Source: Geodermatophilus obscurus | Lineage (GTDB): Bacteria > Actinomycetota > Actinomycetes > Mycobacteriales > Geodermatophilaceae | Direction of reading: 5' to 3' | Assembly (NCBI RefSeq): GCF_900143215.1 | Contig: NZ_FRDM01000008.1 | Location: forward strand, 1-64,000 | DNA: 64,000 nucleotides | In this document: positions 43,324-52,737 of the stretch, piece after piece | How the letters are laid out: every line of letters begins with the position of its first letter | Numbering within the stretch: the first letter of the stretch is position 1 | Program-made: the position numbers and the translations under genes | The notes under the pieces: model-generated | Seen by the model: the letters and a program-made list of their open reading frames with translations, nothing else | Databases searched by the model: none | Told to the model about the DNA's origin: nothing

Positions 43324-44703
43324 ATGGTGCTCACCGTGGGCCGGCTGAGACCGCGGACGGCAGGACACCGAGCGCGACGTGACGCCTCGGTCGCCGCTCC
43401 CGTTGCCTGGTTCACCTGTGCCGGCCTCGCGGTGACCCTCGCCCTGGCCCTGCTCACCGGGGTGCTCGCCCGCCGGGCCGGTCTGGACCAGGGCACCCGG
43501 TCGTTCGAGAACCTCGCCCGCGTCACCGCCGCCACGCTCACCCCGGCCCTGGACGGCGACCCGGGCCTGCCTCCCGACCCGACCACGGACCTGCGCACGC
43601 ACGTCGACGCGCTGGTGACGGCCAGCCCGGTGGTCGCGGTCCGGGTGCGCTCCAGCAGCGGGCAGGTGCTCTGGGCCGACGACCGCAGCGTCGTCGGCCG
43701 GATGGCCGCGCTGCCGGACGACGCACGCCGCGCCCTGCAGTCCGGCTCGGTGGCCTCGCTCGTGGCCGAGCCCGGGGACCCGGGCGTGGTCGCCGGTGGC
43801 AGCAGCGGCCAGGTGCTGGTGGCCTGGGTCGGGGTGAAGGACGTGCACGGCACCCCGCTGCTGGTCGAGTTCCACGAGAGCTACACCGAGGTGACCGACC
43901 TCGCGCAGCGCACCTGGCTGCGGTTCGCGCCGGCCGCGCTGGGCGCACTGGCGCTGCTGCAGGTGCTCCAGGTGCCGCTGGCCTGGCGGCTGGCGTCGAA
44001 GCTGCGCCGGTCCCGGCAGTCGGAGGACGCGCTGCTCCAGGCCACCGTGGACGCCTCGGACGCCGAGCGGCGCCGGATCGCCGCTGAGGTGCACGACCAC
44101 ACCGTCCAGGACCTCACCGCCCTGGCCTTCGAGATCGACGCCGCGCAGATGCGCGGCGCACCCCGCAACGCCGAGGACGCCGAGCTGCTGGAGCGGACCG
44201 CGCAGGGGGTGCGGCAATCGGTCGAGGACCTGCGTTCCCTGCTCGTCGCGCTGATCCCGGCCCGGGGCGGCTTCCGCGGCGGGCTGCTCCCGGCGCTGCA
44301 GCTGCTCGCCCAGGAGCTCACCCGCTCCGGCATCCGGGTGACCGTGCGCGCCGACGACGCCCGGGACCTGCCCGGGCCGACGGCCGCACTGCTCTACCGC
44401 TGCGCCCAGGAGGCGCTGCGCAACGTCGTCACGCACAGCCGCGCGACCTCGGTCGAGGTCGCCGTCACGCAGGACCAGGGGGTCGCCACGATGCGGATCG
44501 AGGACGACGGGCAGGGGGTCGACGAGGGGCGGCTGGCCGAGCGGGCCGCGGCCGGGCACGTCGGGTTGCGGGCGCTCGGGGAGCTGCTGGTGGACGCCGG
44601 CGGCTCGCTCACGCTGTCCAGCGCCCCGGGCGAGGGCACGCAGCTGGTCGCGACCGTGCCGTTGGCCACCGCCGCCGCCGTGACCGCCGGAGCGGCACGG
44701 TGA
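43324..44703 (+). CDS. Two-component sensor histidine kinase, NarL/HisKA_3 type
   Basis: A 459-residue membrane kinase. Helix one lies at about 30-55, followed by an extracytoplasmic sensor of about 145 residues (SFENLARVTAATLTPAL to LVEFHESYTEVTDLA) and helix two near 205-225. The phospho-acceptor histidine is in RRRIAAEVHDHTVQDLTALAF (near residue 257) and the ATP-binding domain has EALRNVVTHSRAT, EDDGQGVD and GHVGLRALGE. The sensor has no recognisable ligand fold. The gene overlaps the response regulator as GTGA and forms a three-gene unit with the following proline-rich membrane protein. The ATG at 43324 is my best start, without a clear ribosome-binding site. Confidence 0.92.
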   Translation: MVLTVGRLRPRTAGHRARRDASVAAPVAWFTCAGLAVTLALALLTGVLARRAGLDQGTRSFENLARVTAATLTPALDGDPGLPPDPTTDLRTHVDALVTASPVVAVRVRSSSGQVLWADDRSVVGRMAALPDDARRALQSGSVASLVAEPGDPGVVAGGSSGQVLVAWVGVKDVHGTPLLVEFHESYTEVTDLAQRTWLRFAPAALGALALLQVLQVPLAWRLASKLRRSRQSEDALLQATVDASDAERRRIAAEVHDHTVQDLTALAFEIDAAQMRGAPRNAEDAELLERTAQGVRQSVEDLRSLLVALIPARGGFRGGLLPALQLLAQELTRSGIRVTVRADDARDLPGPTAALLYRCAQEALRNVVTHSRATSVEVAVTQDQGVATMRIEDDGQGVDEGRLAERAAAGHVGLRALGELLVDAGGSLTLSSAPGEGTQLVATVPLATAAAVTAGAAR

Positions 44704-45347
44704 TCCGGGTGCTGGTGGTCGACGACCACGCCGTCGTCCGGCGGGGCATCTCCAGCCTGCTGGCCGCCGCCGACGGGCTGGAGTGCGTCGGGGCGGTCGG
44801 GGACGGCGACGCCGCCCTGGAGCTGGTCGAGCAGCTGGACCCCGACGTGCTGCTGCTGGACCTGTCGATGCCCGGCCAGGACGGCGTGACGGTGATCCGT
44901 GTGCTGCGGGAGCGCGGCCACCGGACCCCGGTGCTGGTGCTCACCTCCTTCGGCGAGCCCGACCTCGTGCTGCCCGCCCTGGTCGCCGGCGCCGACGGCT
45001 ACCTGCTCAAGTACCAGGACGGCGAGTCCATCCTCGACGCGGTGCGGTGCATCGCCGCGGGCGGAGCGCCGGTCGACCCGATGGTGACCGCCGCCGTGCT
45101 CGCCGACCTGCGCGACCGCAGTCAGGGCGACCTGCTCACCGACCGTGAGAAGGAGGTGCTGGAGCTGGTCCGTCAGGGCCTGCCCAACAAGGTGATCGCC
45201 CGGCGGCTGCGGATCAGCGAGGCCACCGTGAAGACCCACGTCACCCGCATCCTGCAGCGCACCGGCGCCACCGACCGCACCCAGGCGGCGCTGTGGGCCG
45301 AGCGCCGCCTGCGCCCGAACGAGCCTCCCCACCGGACGACGGGATGA
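44700..45347 (+). CDS. NarL/LuxR-family response regulator
   Basis: A 215-residue regulator. The receiver domain (1-120) has acidic residues in VLVVDDHAVVRRG, the phosphorylated aspartate in VLLLDLSMPGQDG near residue 54, and the lysine in GYLLKYQDGES near 104. The C-terminal LuxR helix-turn-helix has LTDREKEVLELVRQGLPNKVIARRLRISEATVKTHV. It acts with the overlapping kinase gene. The GTG at 44700 is coupled to the kinase stop, and its own stop overlaps the next gene as ATGA. Confidence 0.95.
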   Translation: MIRVLVVDDHAVVRRGISSLLAAADGLECVGAVGDGDAALELVEQLDPDVLLLDLSMPGQDGVTVIRVLRERGHRTPVLVLTSFGEPDLVLPALVAGADGYLLKYQDGESILDAVRCIAAGGAPVDPMVTAAVLADLRDRSQGDLLTDREKEVLELVRQGLPNKVIARRLRISEATVKTHVTRILQRTGATDRTQAALWAERRLRPNEPPHRTTG

Positions 45348-46267
45348 CCGACACCGGCCGGCACCGGCCCGGGCGCGGTGGACCCCCTCCCGACCCGCAG
45401 CGGCGCCGGGTCCTGCTGCACTACGCCGCGACCGGGAGGCCGGCCCCGCGGCGGTGGTCGGAGCGGCTGGCCCTGTTCGCCGGGGCCATCGCCGTGCTGG
45501 CCGCGATCGGCACGGCCACGCTCACCGGGGCCTGGGCCGGGTTCGCCCTGCTGGGCGCTCCGGGCGAGCCCGCCCGGCCCGCCCTCGAGGAGGGCGAGGA
45601 CGGCGCGACCCAGCCGGACGACCCGGCACCGGACGCGGGCGCCGCGCCGCCTCCACCACCGGAGGATCAACCTTCCGCGGTGCCCCCGGAGCGCACCCCG
45701 GAGGAGCGGGCGCAGCGGCGGGCGGAGTCGCTCCCCGAGCCGTTCTCGGCGGCGCCGTCCGCGGCCGGGCCGTCCTCCGCCCAGCCGGCGCCTCCCGCTG
45801 CGCCGGACGCCGCACCGACGACCACGCCGCCGCCCCGCCGGCCGGCGCCCACTCCCGCGACCCCAGCCGCGCCGGCGCCCGTCGCGGCGGAGCCGGTGAC
45901 GCCGACCGGTCCCACGGAGAGCCCCGCGCCGGCGGAACCGGCACCGGTCCCCGCACCGGCGACACCCCAAGCTCCCGCTGCGACCGCCTCCCCCACGCCC
46001 TCGTCGCAGCCGGACGAGGACGACGAGGACGACGGCGACGACCGCTGGAGCAGGAGCAGCAGCAACGGCGATGGCGATGGCGGCGACCACGACGAGTCCG
46101 ACGGGGCGCAGGACCTCGACACCGCCGCGCCCTCGACCACGGCGACCCCCACCCCGACGGCCGAGAGAAAGACGAAGGCCGAGGGACAGACGACGGCCGA
46201 GGGAAAGACGACGGCCGAGGGAAAGACGACGGCGACGGCGTCGCCGTCGAGCGGTACCGACGACTGA
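45344..46267 (+). CDS. Proline/alanine-rich single-pass membrane protein in a two-component operon
   Basis: A 307-residue protein with a basic N-terminus, one membrane helix at about 45-70 (LALFAGAIAVLAAIGTATLTG), then a 240-residue disordered stretch very rich in Pro, Ala, Thr, Glu and Asp (PPPPPEDQPSAV; DEDDEDDGDDRW). It ends in four six-residue AEGKTT-type repeats. No enzyme motif is present. The ATG overlaps the response-regulator stop, so it belongs to the signalling operon. It could be a surface or wall-spanning accessory of the kinase. A coding artefact is unlikely given the coupling, but function is unknown. Confidence 0.7.
   Translation: MTDTGRHRPGRGGPPPDPQRRRVLLHYAATGRPAPRRWSERLALFAGAIAVLAAIGTATLTGAWAGFALLGAPGEPARPALEEGEDGATQPDDPAPDAGAAPPPPPEDQPSAVPPERTPEERAQRRAESLPEPFSAAPSAAGPSSAQPAPPAAPDAAPTTTPPPRRPAPTPATPAAPAPVAAEPVTPTGPTESPAPAEPAPVPAPATPQAPAATASPTPSSQPDEDDEDDGDDRWSRSSSNGDGDGGDHDESDGAQDLDTAAPSTTATPTPTAERKTKAEGQTTAEGKTTAEGKTTATASPSSGTDD
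46160..46231 (+). repeat. 18-base tandem repeat in the proline-rich protein gene
   Basis: Four consecutive 18-base units (46160-46177, 46178-46195, 46196-46213, 46214-46231) of the form GCCGAGGGAAAGACGACG encode AE(G/R)(K/Q)T(T/K). Purine-rich and nearly identical, they are a likely length-variable site. Confidence 0.85.
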
Positions 46268-46281
46268 GCGCGCCGGTCCGC

Positions 46282-47664
46282 TCAGCCGGTGCGGCGGAGC
46301 AGGGCCATGAACATCGCGTCGGTGCCGTGCCGGTGCGGCCACAACTGCCCGTAGTCGTCCCGGGCCAGCCCCGGCACCTCGGGGAACAGCGGCGCGACCG
46401 GGAGCACCTCGACGTCGTCCCGCCCGGCCGCGGCGTCGACGACGGCGACCGTCTCGTCCGTGTGCGGCGAGCAGGTCACGTAGGCCACCACGCCGCCGGG
46501 GCGGACCGAGGCCAGCGCGCCGTCCAGCAGCGCCGTCTGCAGCTCGACCAGCGGCGGGACGTCGTCCGCGGTGCGCCGCCAGCGCACCTCGGGACGGCGG
46601 CGCAGCGCGCCCAAGCCGGTGCAGGGGGCGTCGAGCAACACGCGGTCGAAGGAGCCCGGCGGCCACGGCGGCGTCCGCGCGTCGGCGACCAGCACCTCGA
46701 CGTCGTCCTCGTCGCGCAGCGCCTGGCGGACCAGCTCGGCGCGGTGCGGCGCGCGGTCGGCCGCGGTGAGCCGCACTCCCTCCGGCCGGACGGCGGCCAG
46801 CAGACCGGCCTTGCCCCCGGGGCCGGCGCAGACGTCGAGCCAGGCGGCGTCCGGGCCCTCCAGCGGCGCGCGGGCCAGCAGCAGGGCCGCCAGCTGGCTG
46901 CCCTCGTCCTGCACCGCGGCCCGGCCCTCGCGCACGGAGGGGACGCGCGCGGGGTCACCGCCGCCGAGCCGGACCGCGTACGGCGACCACGGGCCGGGCT
47001 GCCCGCCGGACTCCGCCGCGAGCTGCTCGCGGGACACCCGCCGGGCGACCAGGTGCACCTCGGGCGCGGCGTCGTCGGCCAGCAGCGCGGGCTCGACCTC
47101 GGCCTCGTCGGGCAGCGCGTCGCGCCAGGCCTCGACGATCCAGCGCGGGTGGTCGGTGACCAGGGCCAGCCGCTGGTCACCGTCCCCGCCGAGCCGCTCC
47201 ACCCAGGCCGCCCGGTCGCCACCCGCGGCGACCTTGCGCAGCACCGCGTTGACGAGACCGGAGGCACCGGTGCCGACGATCGCCCGGGTGAGCGCCACGG
47301 TGGTGTCGACGGCGGCGTGCGCAGGCACCCGCAGGTCCAGCAGCTGGTAGGCGCCCAGCCGCAGCAGGTCGAGCACCCGCGGGTCGAGCTCGGCCAGCGG
47401 CCGGGAGACCAGCGGGGCCAGCACCGCGTCGAGGGTGCCGGTGGCGCGCAGGGTGCCGTAGGCCAGCTGGGTGGCGAACGCGGCGTCGCGCTCGGCGAGG
47501 TCGGCGGCGCGCTCGCGCAGGAGCTGGTGCAGCAGCAGGTTGGCGTAGGCGTCGCGGCCGGAGACGCCGTCGAGGACGTCGAAGGCGGTCAGTCGCGCGC
47601 CGTCGAGCACCGGCCGGGAGCGGCGGGACGGCGGACGCCGGGTGCCGCGCCGGGGAGCACTCAC
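46282..47664 (-). CDS. rsmB: 16S rRNA (cytosine-C5) methyltransferase, RsmB-like
   Basis: A 460-residue SAM-dependent enzyme methylating 16S rRNA. The N-terminal NusB-like RNA-binding domain (residues 20-160) has [20 protein letters not shown] and LPAHAAVDT-type helices. The methyltransferase domain has [14 protein letters not shown] (SAM loop), then the two cysteines of the family, [20 protein letters not shown] (motif IV) and [12 protein letters not shown] (motif VI). The GTG at 47664 overlaps the fmt stop as GTGA. The order def-fmt-rsmB is conserved in bacteria. It is convergent with the proline-rich membrane protein gene, with 14 bases between stops. Confidence 0.93.
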   Translation of the reverse strand: MSAPRRGTRRPPSRRSRPVLDGARLTAFDVLDGVSGRDAYANLLLHQLLRERAADLAERDAAFATQLAYGTLRATGTLDAVLAPLVSRPLAELDPRVLDLLRLGAYQLLDLRVPAHAAVDTTVALTRAIVGTGASGLVNAVLRKVAAGGDRAAWVERLGGDGDQRLALVTDHPRWIVEAWRDALPDEAEVEPALLADDAAPEVHLVARRVSREQLAAESGGQPGPWSPYAVRLGGGDPARVPSVREGRAAVQDEGSQLAALLLARAPLEGPDAAWLDVCAGPGGKAGLLAAVRPEGVRLTAADRAPHRAELVRQALRDEDDVEVLVADARTPPWPPGSFDRVLLDAPCTGLGALRRRPEVRWRRTADDVPPLVELQTALLDGALASVRPGGVVAYVTCSPHTDETVAVVDAAAGRDDVEVLPVAPLFPEVPGLARDDYGQLWPHRHGTDAMFMALLRRTG

Positions 47665-48599
47665 GAGGGGTCGCCGCCGAGCCGCTCGCCCGGAGCCGGC
47701 CGTGCGCCGCGGGCCCAGTCGGGCGCCGGCAGCAGCCGCTTGCCGGCCGGCTGCACCTCGCCGAGCCGCACCGCGCCGCGGCCGGTCCCGACCAGGACGC
47801 CGGTGGCGCCCACCGAGACCTCGCCGGGCGCCTGGCCGAGCGACGTGGGCAGCGGCTCGACCGGCCCCAGCCGCAGCCGGTCGCCGCGCCACGTCGTCCA
47901 GGCGCCGGGAGCAGGTGTGACCCCGCGGACCCGGCGGTCGACGACGGAGGCCGGCAACGACCAGTCGACGCGGGCGTCGGCCGGCTCGAGGCGCGGCGCG
48001 AGGCTGACCCCCTCGGCCGGCTGCGGCCGGGGCTCGAGCGAGCCGGTCGCGATGCCGTCGAGGGTGGCCACCAGCAGCCGGGCGCCGCTGATCGAGAGCC
48101 GGCCCAGCAGGTCGCCGGCGGTGTCCCGCGGACCGATCGGCTCGGTGACCACGCCGTAGACCGGCCCGGTGTCCAGGCCCGCCTCCAGCCGGAAGGTCGA
48201 GGCGCCGGTGAGCTCGTCGCCGGCCATGACCGCGTGCTGCACCGGTGCGGCGCCCCGCCAGGCCGGCAGCAGCGAGAAGTGCAGGTTGACCCAGCCGTGC
48301 CGCGTCAGGTCGAGCGCGGCCTGCGGCACGAGGGCGCCGTAGGCGACGACCGGCGCGCTGTCGACGGCCAGCTCGGTGAGCCGCTCGAGGAACCCCGGCT
48401 CGCGCGGCGAGCGGGGCTGCAGCACGGGGACGCCGGCGGCGTCGGCCCGCTCGGCGACCGGGGAGCGGCTCACCCTGCGGCCGCGGCCGGAGCGGGCGTC
48501 GGGGCGGGTGAGGACGGCGACGACCTCGTGGTCGGAGGCCAGCAGGAGTTCCAGCGAGGGGACGGCGACCTCCGGCGTCCCGGCGAACAGGAGCCTCAG
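47661..48599 (-). CDS. fmt: Methionyl-tRNA formyltransferase, probable CTG start
   Basis: A 312-residue enzyme formylating initiator Met-tRNA. Motifs are [18 protein letters not shown] at the N-terminus, VVAYGALVP near 100, the formyl-transfer loop [23 protein letters not shown] near 112, and a C-terminal OB-like domain from about 205. The family start ([10 protein letters not shown]) aligns with a CTG codon at 48599. That CTG overlaps the def stop as CTGA and lies seven bases after GGAGGTGA. The nearest GTG in frame is 30 bases upstream and would lie before the ribosome-binding site. I therefore infer CTG initiation, the only such case here. Confidence 0.9.
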   Translation of the reverse strand: MRLLFAGTPEVAVPSLELLLASDHEVVAVLTRPDARSGRGRRVSRSPVAERADAAGVPVLQPRSPREPGFLERLTELAVDSAPVVAYGALVPQAALDLTRHGWVNLHFSLLPAWRGAAPVQHAVMAGDELTGASTFRLEAGLDTGPVYGVVTEPIGPRDTAGDLLGRLSISGARLLVATLDGIATGSLEPRPQPAEGVSLAPRLEPADARVDWSLPASVVDRRVRGVTPAPGAWTTWRGDRLRLGPVEPLPTSLGQAPGEVSVGATGVLVGTGRGAVRLGEVQPAGKRLLPAPDWARGARPAPGERLGGDPS

Positions 48600-49129
48600 T
48601 GGGGGCTCACCTCCACGCGGGGGACCCACGCGCCGGCGCCGGCCCACTCGGCCGCACCGATCGCGGCCAGCGCGGCGGCCCGGGCCTCGGCGTCCAGCCG
48701 GTCGACGAACAGCACGCCGTCGAGGTGGTCGACCTCGTGCTGCACAGCGCGGGCCAGCATGTGCGAGCCCTCGACCCGCACCGGCTCCCCGTGCAGGTCG
48801 AAGCCGGTGGCCGCGACGTACAGGTGCCGTCGGCAGTCGAAGGTGTAACCGGGGATGGACAGGCAGCCCTCCGGCCCCTCCTCGGTCTCCTCCCCCACCA
48901 GCGCCACCTCCGGGTTCACCAGGTGGCCGACCTCACCGTCGACGTACCAGGTGAAGACCCGCAGCCCGACGCCGATCTGCGGGGCGGCCAGCCCGGCGCC
49001 GCCGGCGGCGAACATGGTGTCGGTGAGGTCGGCGACCAGCCTGCGCAGCTCGTGGTCGAAGTCCACGACCGGGGCGGCAGGGGTGCGCAGCACCGGGTCG
49101 CCCAGCAGCCGGATGGGGGTCACGCTCAC
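48596..49129 (-). CDS. def: Peptide deformylase
   Basis: A 177-residue metalloenzyme removing the N-formyl group of new proteins. All three motifs are present: [11 protein letters not shown] near residue 45, EGCLSIPG with the metal cysteine near 92, and QHEVDHLDG with the two metal histidines and catalytic glutamate near 137. The GTG at 49129 (or 49123) is six bases after a TACGAT -10 element and lacks a ribosome-binding site, so the message is probably leaderless. fmt follows in a CTGA overlap. Repeat locus 6 separates it from priA upstream. Confidence 0.95.
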   Translation of the reverse strand: MSVTPIRLLGDPVLRTPAAPVVDFDHELRRLVADLTDTMFAAGGAGLAAPQIGVGLRVFTWYVDGEVGHLVNPEVALVGEETEEGPEGCLSIPGYTFDCRRHLYVAATGFDLHGEPVRVEGSHMLARAVQHEVDHLDGVLFVDRLDAEARAAALAAIGAAEWAGAGAWVPRVEVSPH

Positions 49130-49135
49130 CGGTCG

Positions 49136-49141
49136 ATCGTA
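49136..49141 (-). promoter_or_regulatory. -10 element for a leaderless def-fmt-rsmB transcript
   Basis: TACGAT on the minus strand lies six bases before the GTG at 49129. It is immediately downstream of repeat locus 6, which would terminate priA and let def start a new unit. Confidence 0.5.
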
Positions 49142-49144
49142 GGC

Positions 49145-49197
49145 GGCCCTCCTGCAGAGGCCCGCCGCGAGCCTGCGAGCGGCGGAGCAGGAGGGTC
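49145..49197. repeat. Covarying stem-loop repeat, locus 6
   Basis: Arms GGCCCTCCTGC (49145-49155) and GCAGGAGGGTC (49187-49197), with a core GCCGCGAGCCTGCGAGCGGC, begin six bases after the priA stop codon at 49203. Confidence 0.83.
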
Positions 49198-49202
49198 TCC
49201 CT

Positions 49203-51158
49203 TCAGACCAGGTCGAGCGGGTCCAGTTGCACGCGGACGTGTTCGGTGGCCTTCTTCGCGCTGCGGACGCCCTGCACCTCGGCCAGCGCGTGCGCCAGGG
49301 CCGCGCCCTCCGCCCGCGGCACCCGCACCAGGTAGCGCTCCCGCTCGCCCTCCTGACCCGGGCGCGGCGGCTCCGGCACCGGACCGAGCAGGTCGGCGTC
49401 GGCGGGCAGCCGCGCGGCCGCGAGGAACTCCTCGAGCGCCGGCGCCGTCCCGGAGAGCGCGGCCATCCGGGTGGCCGGCGGAAAGCCCAGCTCGCGGCGG
49501 TCGGCCAGCTCCCGGGCGGCCAGCCAGCCGGGGTCCCAGCGCACCAGCGCCTGGACGACGGGGTGGGCGGCGTCGGCGGCGACGACGACCTGGCCACCGG
49601 CCGACGCGGACCGGACGAGGGTCGCCGCGTTCATCCAGCGGCGCAGCGTCTCCTCCCCCGCCCGCAGGTCGGCCCGGCCGAGCAGCGCCCAGGAGTCCAG
49701 CAGCAGCGCGGCGCCGTACTCGCCCTCGGCGACCGGCTCGGCGCCCGGGGTGGCGACCACCAGTGCCGCCCCGGGCGGCACCGAGGGCAGCACGCCCGAC
49801 CCACGGCCGGAGACCCGCACCGCGGCTCCGGGGAAGGCCCGCCCCAGCTCCTCGGCGGTGCGGGCGGCGCCCACGACGGAGGCGCGCAGCTTCGTGCCGT
49901 GGCAGTACGGGCAGTCGAACGTCGCCGCTGGGCGGGCGCACCAGCGGCAGGCCGGCACCCGCGACCCCCCCGGGCCGGGCGTGGCGGCGACGCCCAGCGG
50001 CCCGGAGCAGACCGCGCAGCGGGCCGGCGCGCGGCAGCGGTCGCAGGCCAGCCCGGGCGCGTACCCGGCGCGTGGCACCTGCACCAGCACCGGGGCGCCC
50101 TCGGCGAGGGCCTGGCGGGCGACCCGGTGGGCCAGGCTGGGCAGCCGGGCGGTGCGCGCGGCGGGGTCGCGGGCCAGCTCGGCGTCGGCACCCAGGGCCT
50201 GCACCCGCGGGGCGGCGGCGCGCAGCGTGGCGCGGTCGGCGACCAGCTCGTGCGCCCAGCCGCTCTCCACCAGCAGCTGTGCCTCCGCGGTGCGCGCGGT
50301 CGCCGCGAGGACGGCCGCGCACGAGGTGAGGTGGGCCCGGTGCACCAGGACGTCGCGGGCGTGGGCGTAGGGCGCGCGCGGCTCGGCGTGCAGGTCGTCG
50401 CCGTCGTCCCAGACCGCGACCAGCCCGAGGCCGGCGACCGGCGCGAAGACCGCGGCGCGGGTGCCCAGCACCACCCGCGCGGTGCCGCGGACGGCGTCCA
50501 GGAAGCGGCGGTACCGGGCGTCGGGAGCCGCGTCGGCGCGCAGCACGACGACCGACCCCTGCGGCAGCCGGGCCTCGGCGGCGGCGGCCAGCCGGTCGAG
50601 GTCGCGGCCGTCGGGGGTCACCACGAGGGCGCCACGACCGCCGGCGAGCGCGGCCTGGCACAGCTCGACCAGCCGGGCCGGCCAGTCCTCCCCGGGCAAC
50701 GCGGTCCACACCGCGCGGGCGGGCCGGCCCTCGGCGACGGCGGCGAGCAGCGCCGGGCCGGTCGGGTAGCGGGCGAAGCCGGCCGGGTCCGGCACCGGCG
50801 GCAGCGGCGGGAGGTCGGCGGGCGGGCGCTTCTCGGCCGCCGCCCGGCGGGGCGGAACGGCCAGCCGGAGCACGTCGGTCACCGTGCCGCCCCAGCGCTC
50901 GGCCACCGCACGGGCCAGCGCGATGACCTGCGGGGTGAGCACCGGCTCCGGGGACACCAGCTTGGCCAGCGGCGCCAGCTTCCCGCCGTGCTCGCTGCTG
51001 TCGGCCAGCTCGAGCACGAAGCCGTCGACCAGCTGCCCGGCGAACCGCACGCGCACCCGGCAGCCGGCCCGGACCTCGTCTGCCATGTCGTCGGGGACGG
51101 CGTAGTCGAAGGGCCGGTCCAGGTGCGCCAGCGGCACGTCGACGACGACCCGGGCCAC
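49203..51158 (-). CDS. priA: PriA-like primosomal protein without helicase motifs
   Basis: A 651-residue protein of the actinobacterial PriA type, for replication restart. The N-terminal DNA-binding domain is recognisable (DVPLAHLDRPFDYAVPDDMADEV; GCRVRVRFAG; GFVLELAD). The central helicase core has lost its signatures: there is no GxGKT loop, and the DEAH position reads VWDDGDD. Eight cysteines in four CxxC pairs (CDRC, CAVC, CRWC, CPYC) form the zinc sites. Loss of helicase motifs is known for mycobacterial and other actinobacterial PriA, so this is a family trait and not decay. The GTG at 51158 is the likely start; repeat locus 7 lies directly upstream. Confidence 0.92.
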   Translation of the reverse strand: MARVVVDVPLAHLDRPFDYAVPDDMADEVRAGCRVRVRFAGQLVDGFVLELADSSEHGGKLAPLAKLVSPEPVLTPQVIALARAVAERWGGTVTDVLRLAVPPRRAAAEKRPPADLPPLPPVPDPAGFARYPTGPALLAAVAEGRPARAVWTALPGEDWPARLVELCQAALAGGRGALVVTPDGRDLDRLAAAAEARLPQGSVVVLRADAAPDARYRRFLDAVRGTARVVLGTRAAVFAPVAGLGLVAVWDDGDDLHAEPRAPYAHARDVLVHRAHLTSCAAVLAATARTAEAQLLVESGWAHELVADRATLRAAAPRVQALGADAELARDPAARTARLPSLAHRVARQALAEGAPVLVQVPRAGYAPGLACDRCRAPARCAVCSGPLGVAATPGPGGSRVPACRWCARPAATFDCPYCHGTKLRASVVGAARTAEELGRAFPGAAVRVSGRGSGVLPSVPPGAALVVATPGAEPVAEGEYGAALLLDSWALLGRADLRAGEETLRRWMNAATLVRSASAGGQVVVAADAAHPVVQALVRWDPGWLAARELADRRELGFPPATRMAALSGTAPALEEFLAAARLPADADLLGPVPEPPRPGQEGERERYLVRVPRAEGAALAHALAEVQGVRSAKKATEHVRVQLDPLDLV

Positions 51159-51165
51159 CCGCTTC

Positions 51166-51219
51166 GGCCCCGCCCGAAGGCTCGCCCCGAGCTCGCGAGC
51201 GGTGAGGGGGGCGGCGTCC
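51166..51219. repeat. Covarying stem-loop repeat, locus 7
   Basis: GGCCCCGCCC (51166-51175) and GGGGGGCGGCGTCC (51206-51219) flank the core CCCGAGCTCGCGAGCGG. It is the most degenerate copy and lies just upstream of the priA start. Confidence 0.6.
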
Positions 51220-51381
51220 TTCGACAGCGGGATCTCCGATCAGCGGGGTCGTCTCCTGGCAGTGTCCCCGCCGGGTACGACGGCTCTGCTGAGCGGCCGC
51301 GGCCGGCGTCCCGAGCCCGGTGACGTGCTGGACCGACTCCCCTCGCCGGGCCCCGCCGCGAGCCTGGTGACGTACGGGAAC

Positions 51382-51437
51382 GGCCACCCTCCAGGGTCCC
51401 GCGCCGAGTGTGCGAGGCGCGGGGGGAAGGGTGGTCC
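51382..51437. repeat. Covarying stem-loop repeat, locus 8
   Basis: Arms GGCCACCCT (51382-51390) and AGGGTGGTCC (51428-51437) surround GCGCCGAGTGTGCGAGGCGC. It starts seven bases after the metK stop codon at 51445. The unusual A in GGCCACCC is matched by T in the other arm. Confidence 0.8.
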
Positions 51438-51444
51438 TCCCTCT

Positions 51445-52641
<1,197 letters not shown>

Positions 52642-52737
52642 GCGGTACTCCCTGGGGTCGGGAACGGTGGGGTGGTGCCCGGGCGTGGGCATCTCGTCGG
52701 GTGCACGTTACCGGCGTGCGGCGAGGCCGGTGCCGGC

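Noticed and set aside
49203-51158. Loss of helicase motifs in PriA as evidence of a pseudogene
   Set aside because: Absence of the Walker motifs is general in actinobacterial PriA. The frame is intact, and the N-terminal domain and all eight zinc cysteines are preserved.
52642-52737. SAM riboswitch upstream of metK
   Set aside because: The 96-base leader lacks the conserved SAM-I or SAM-IV stems; only a possible -10 element was seen.
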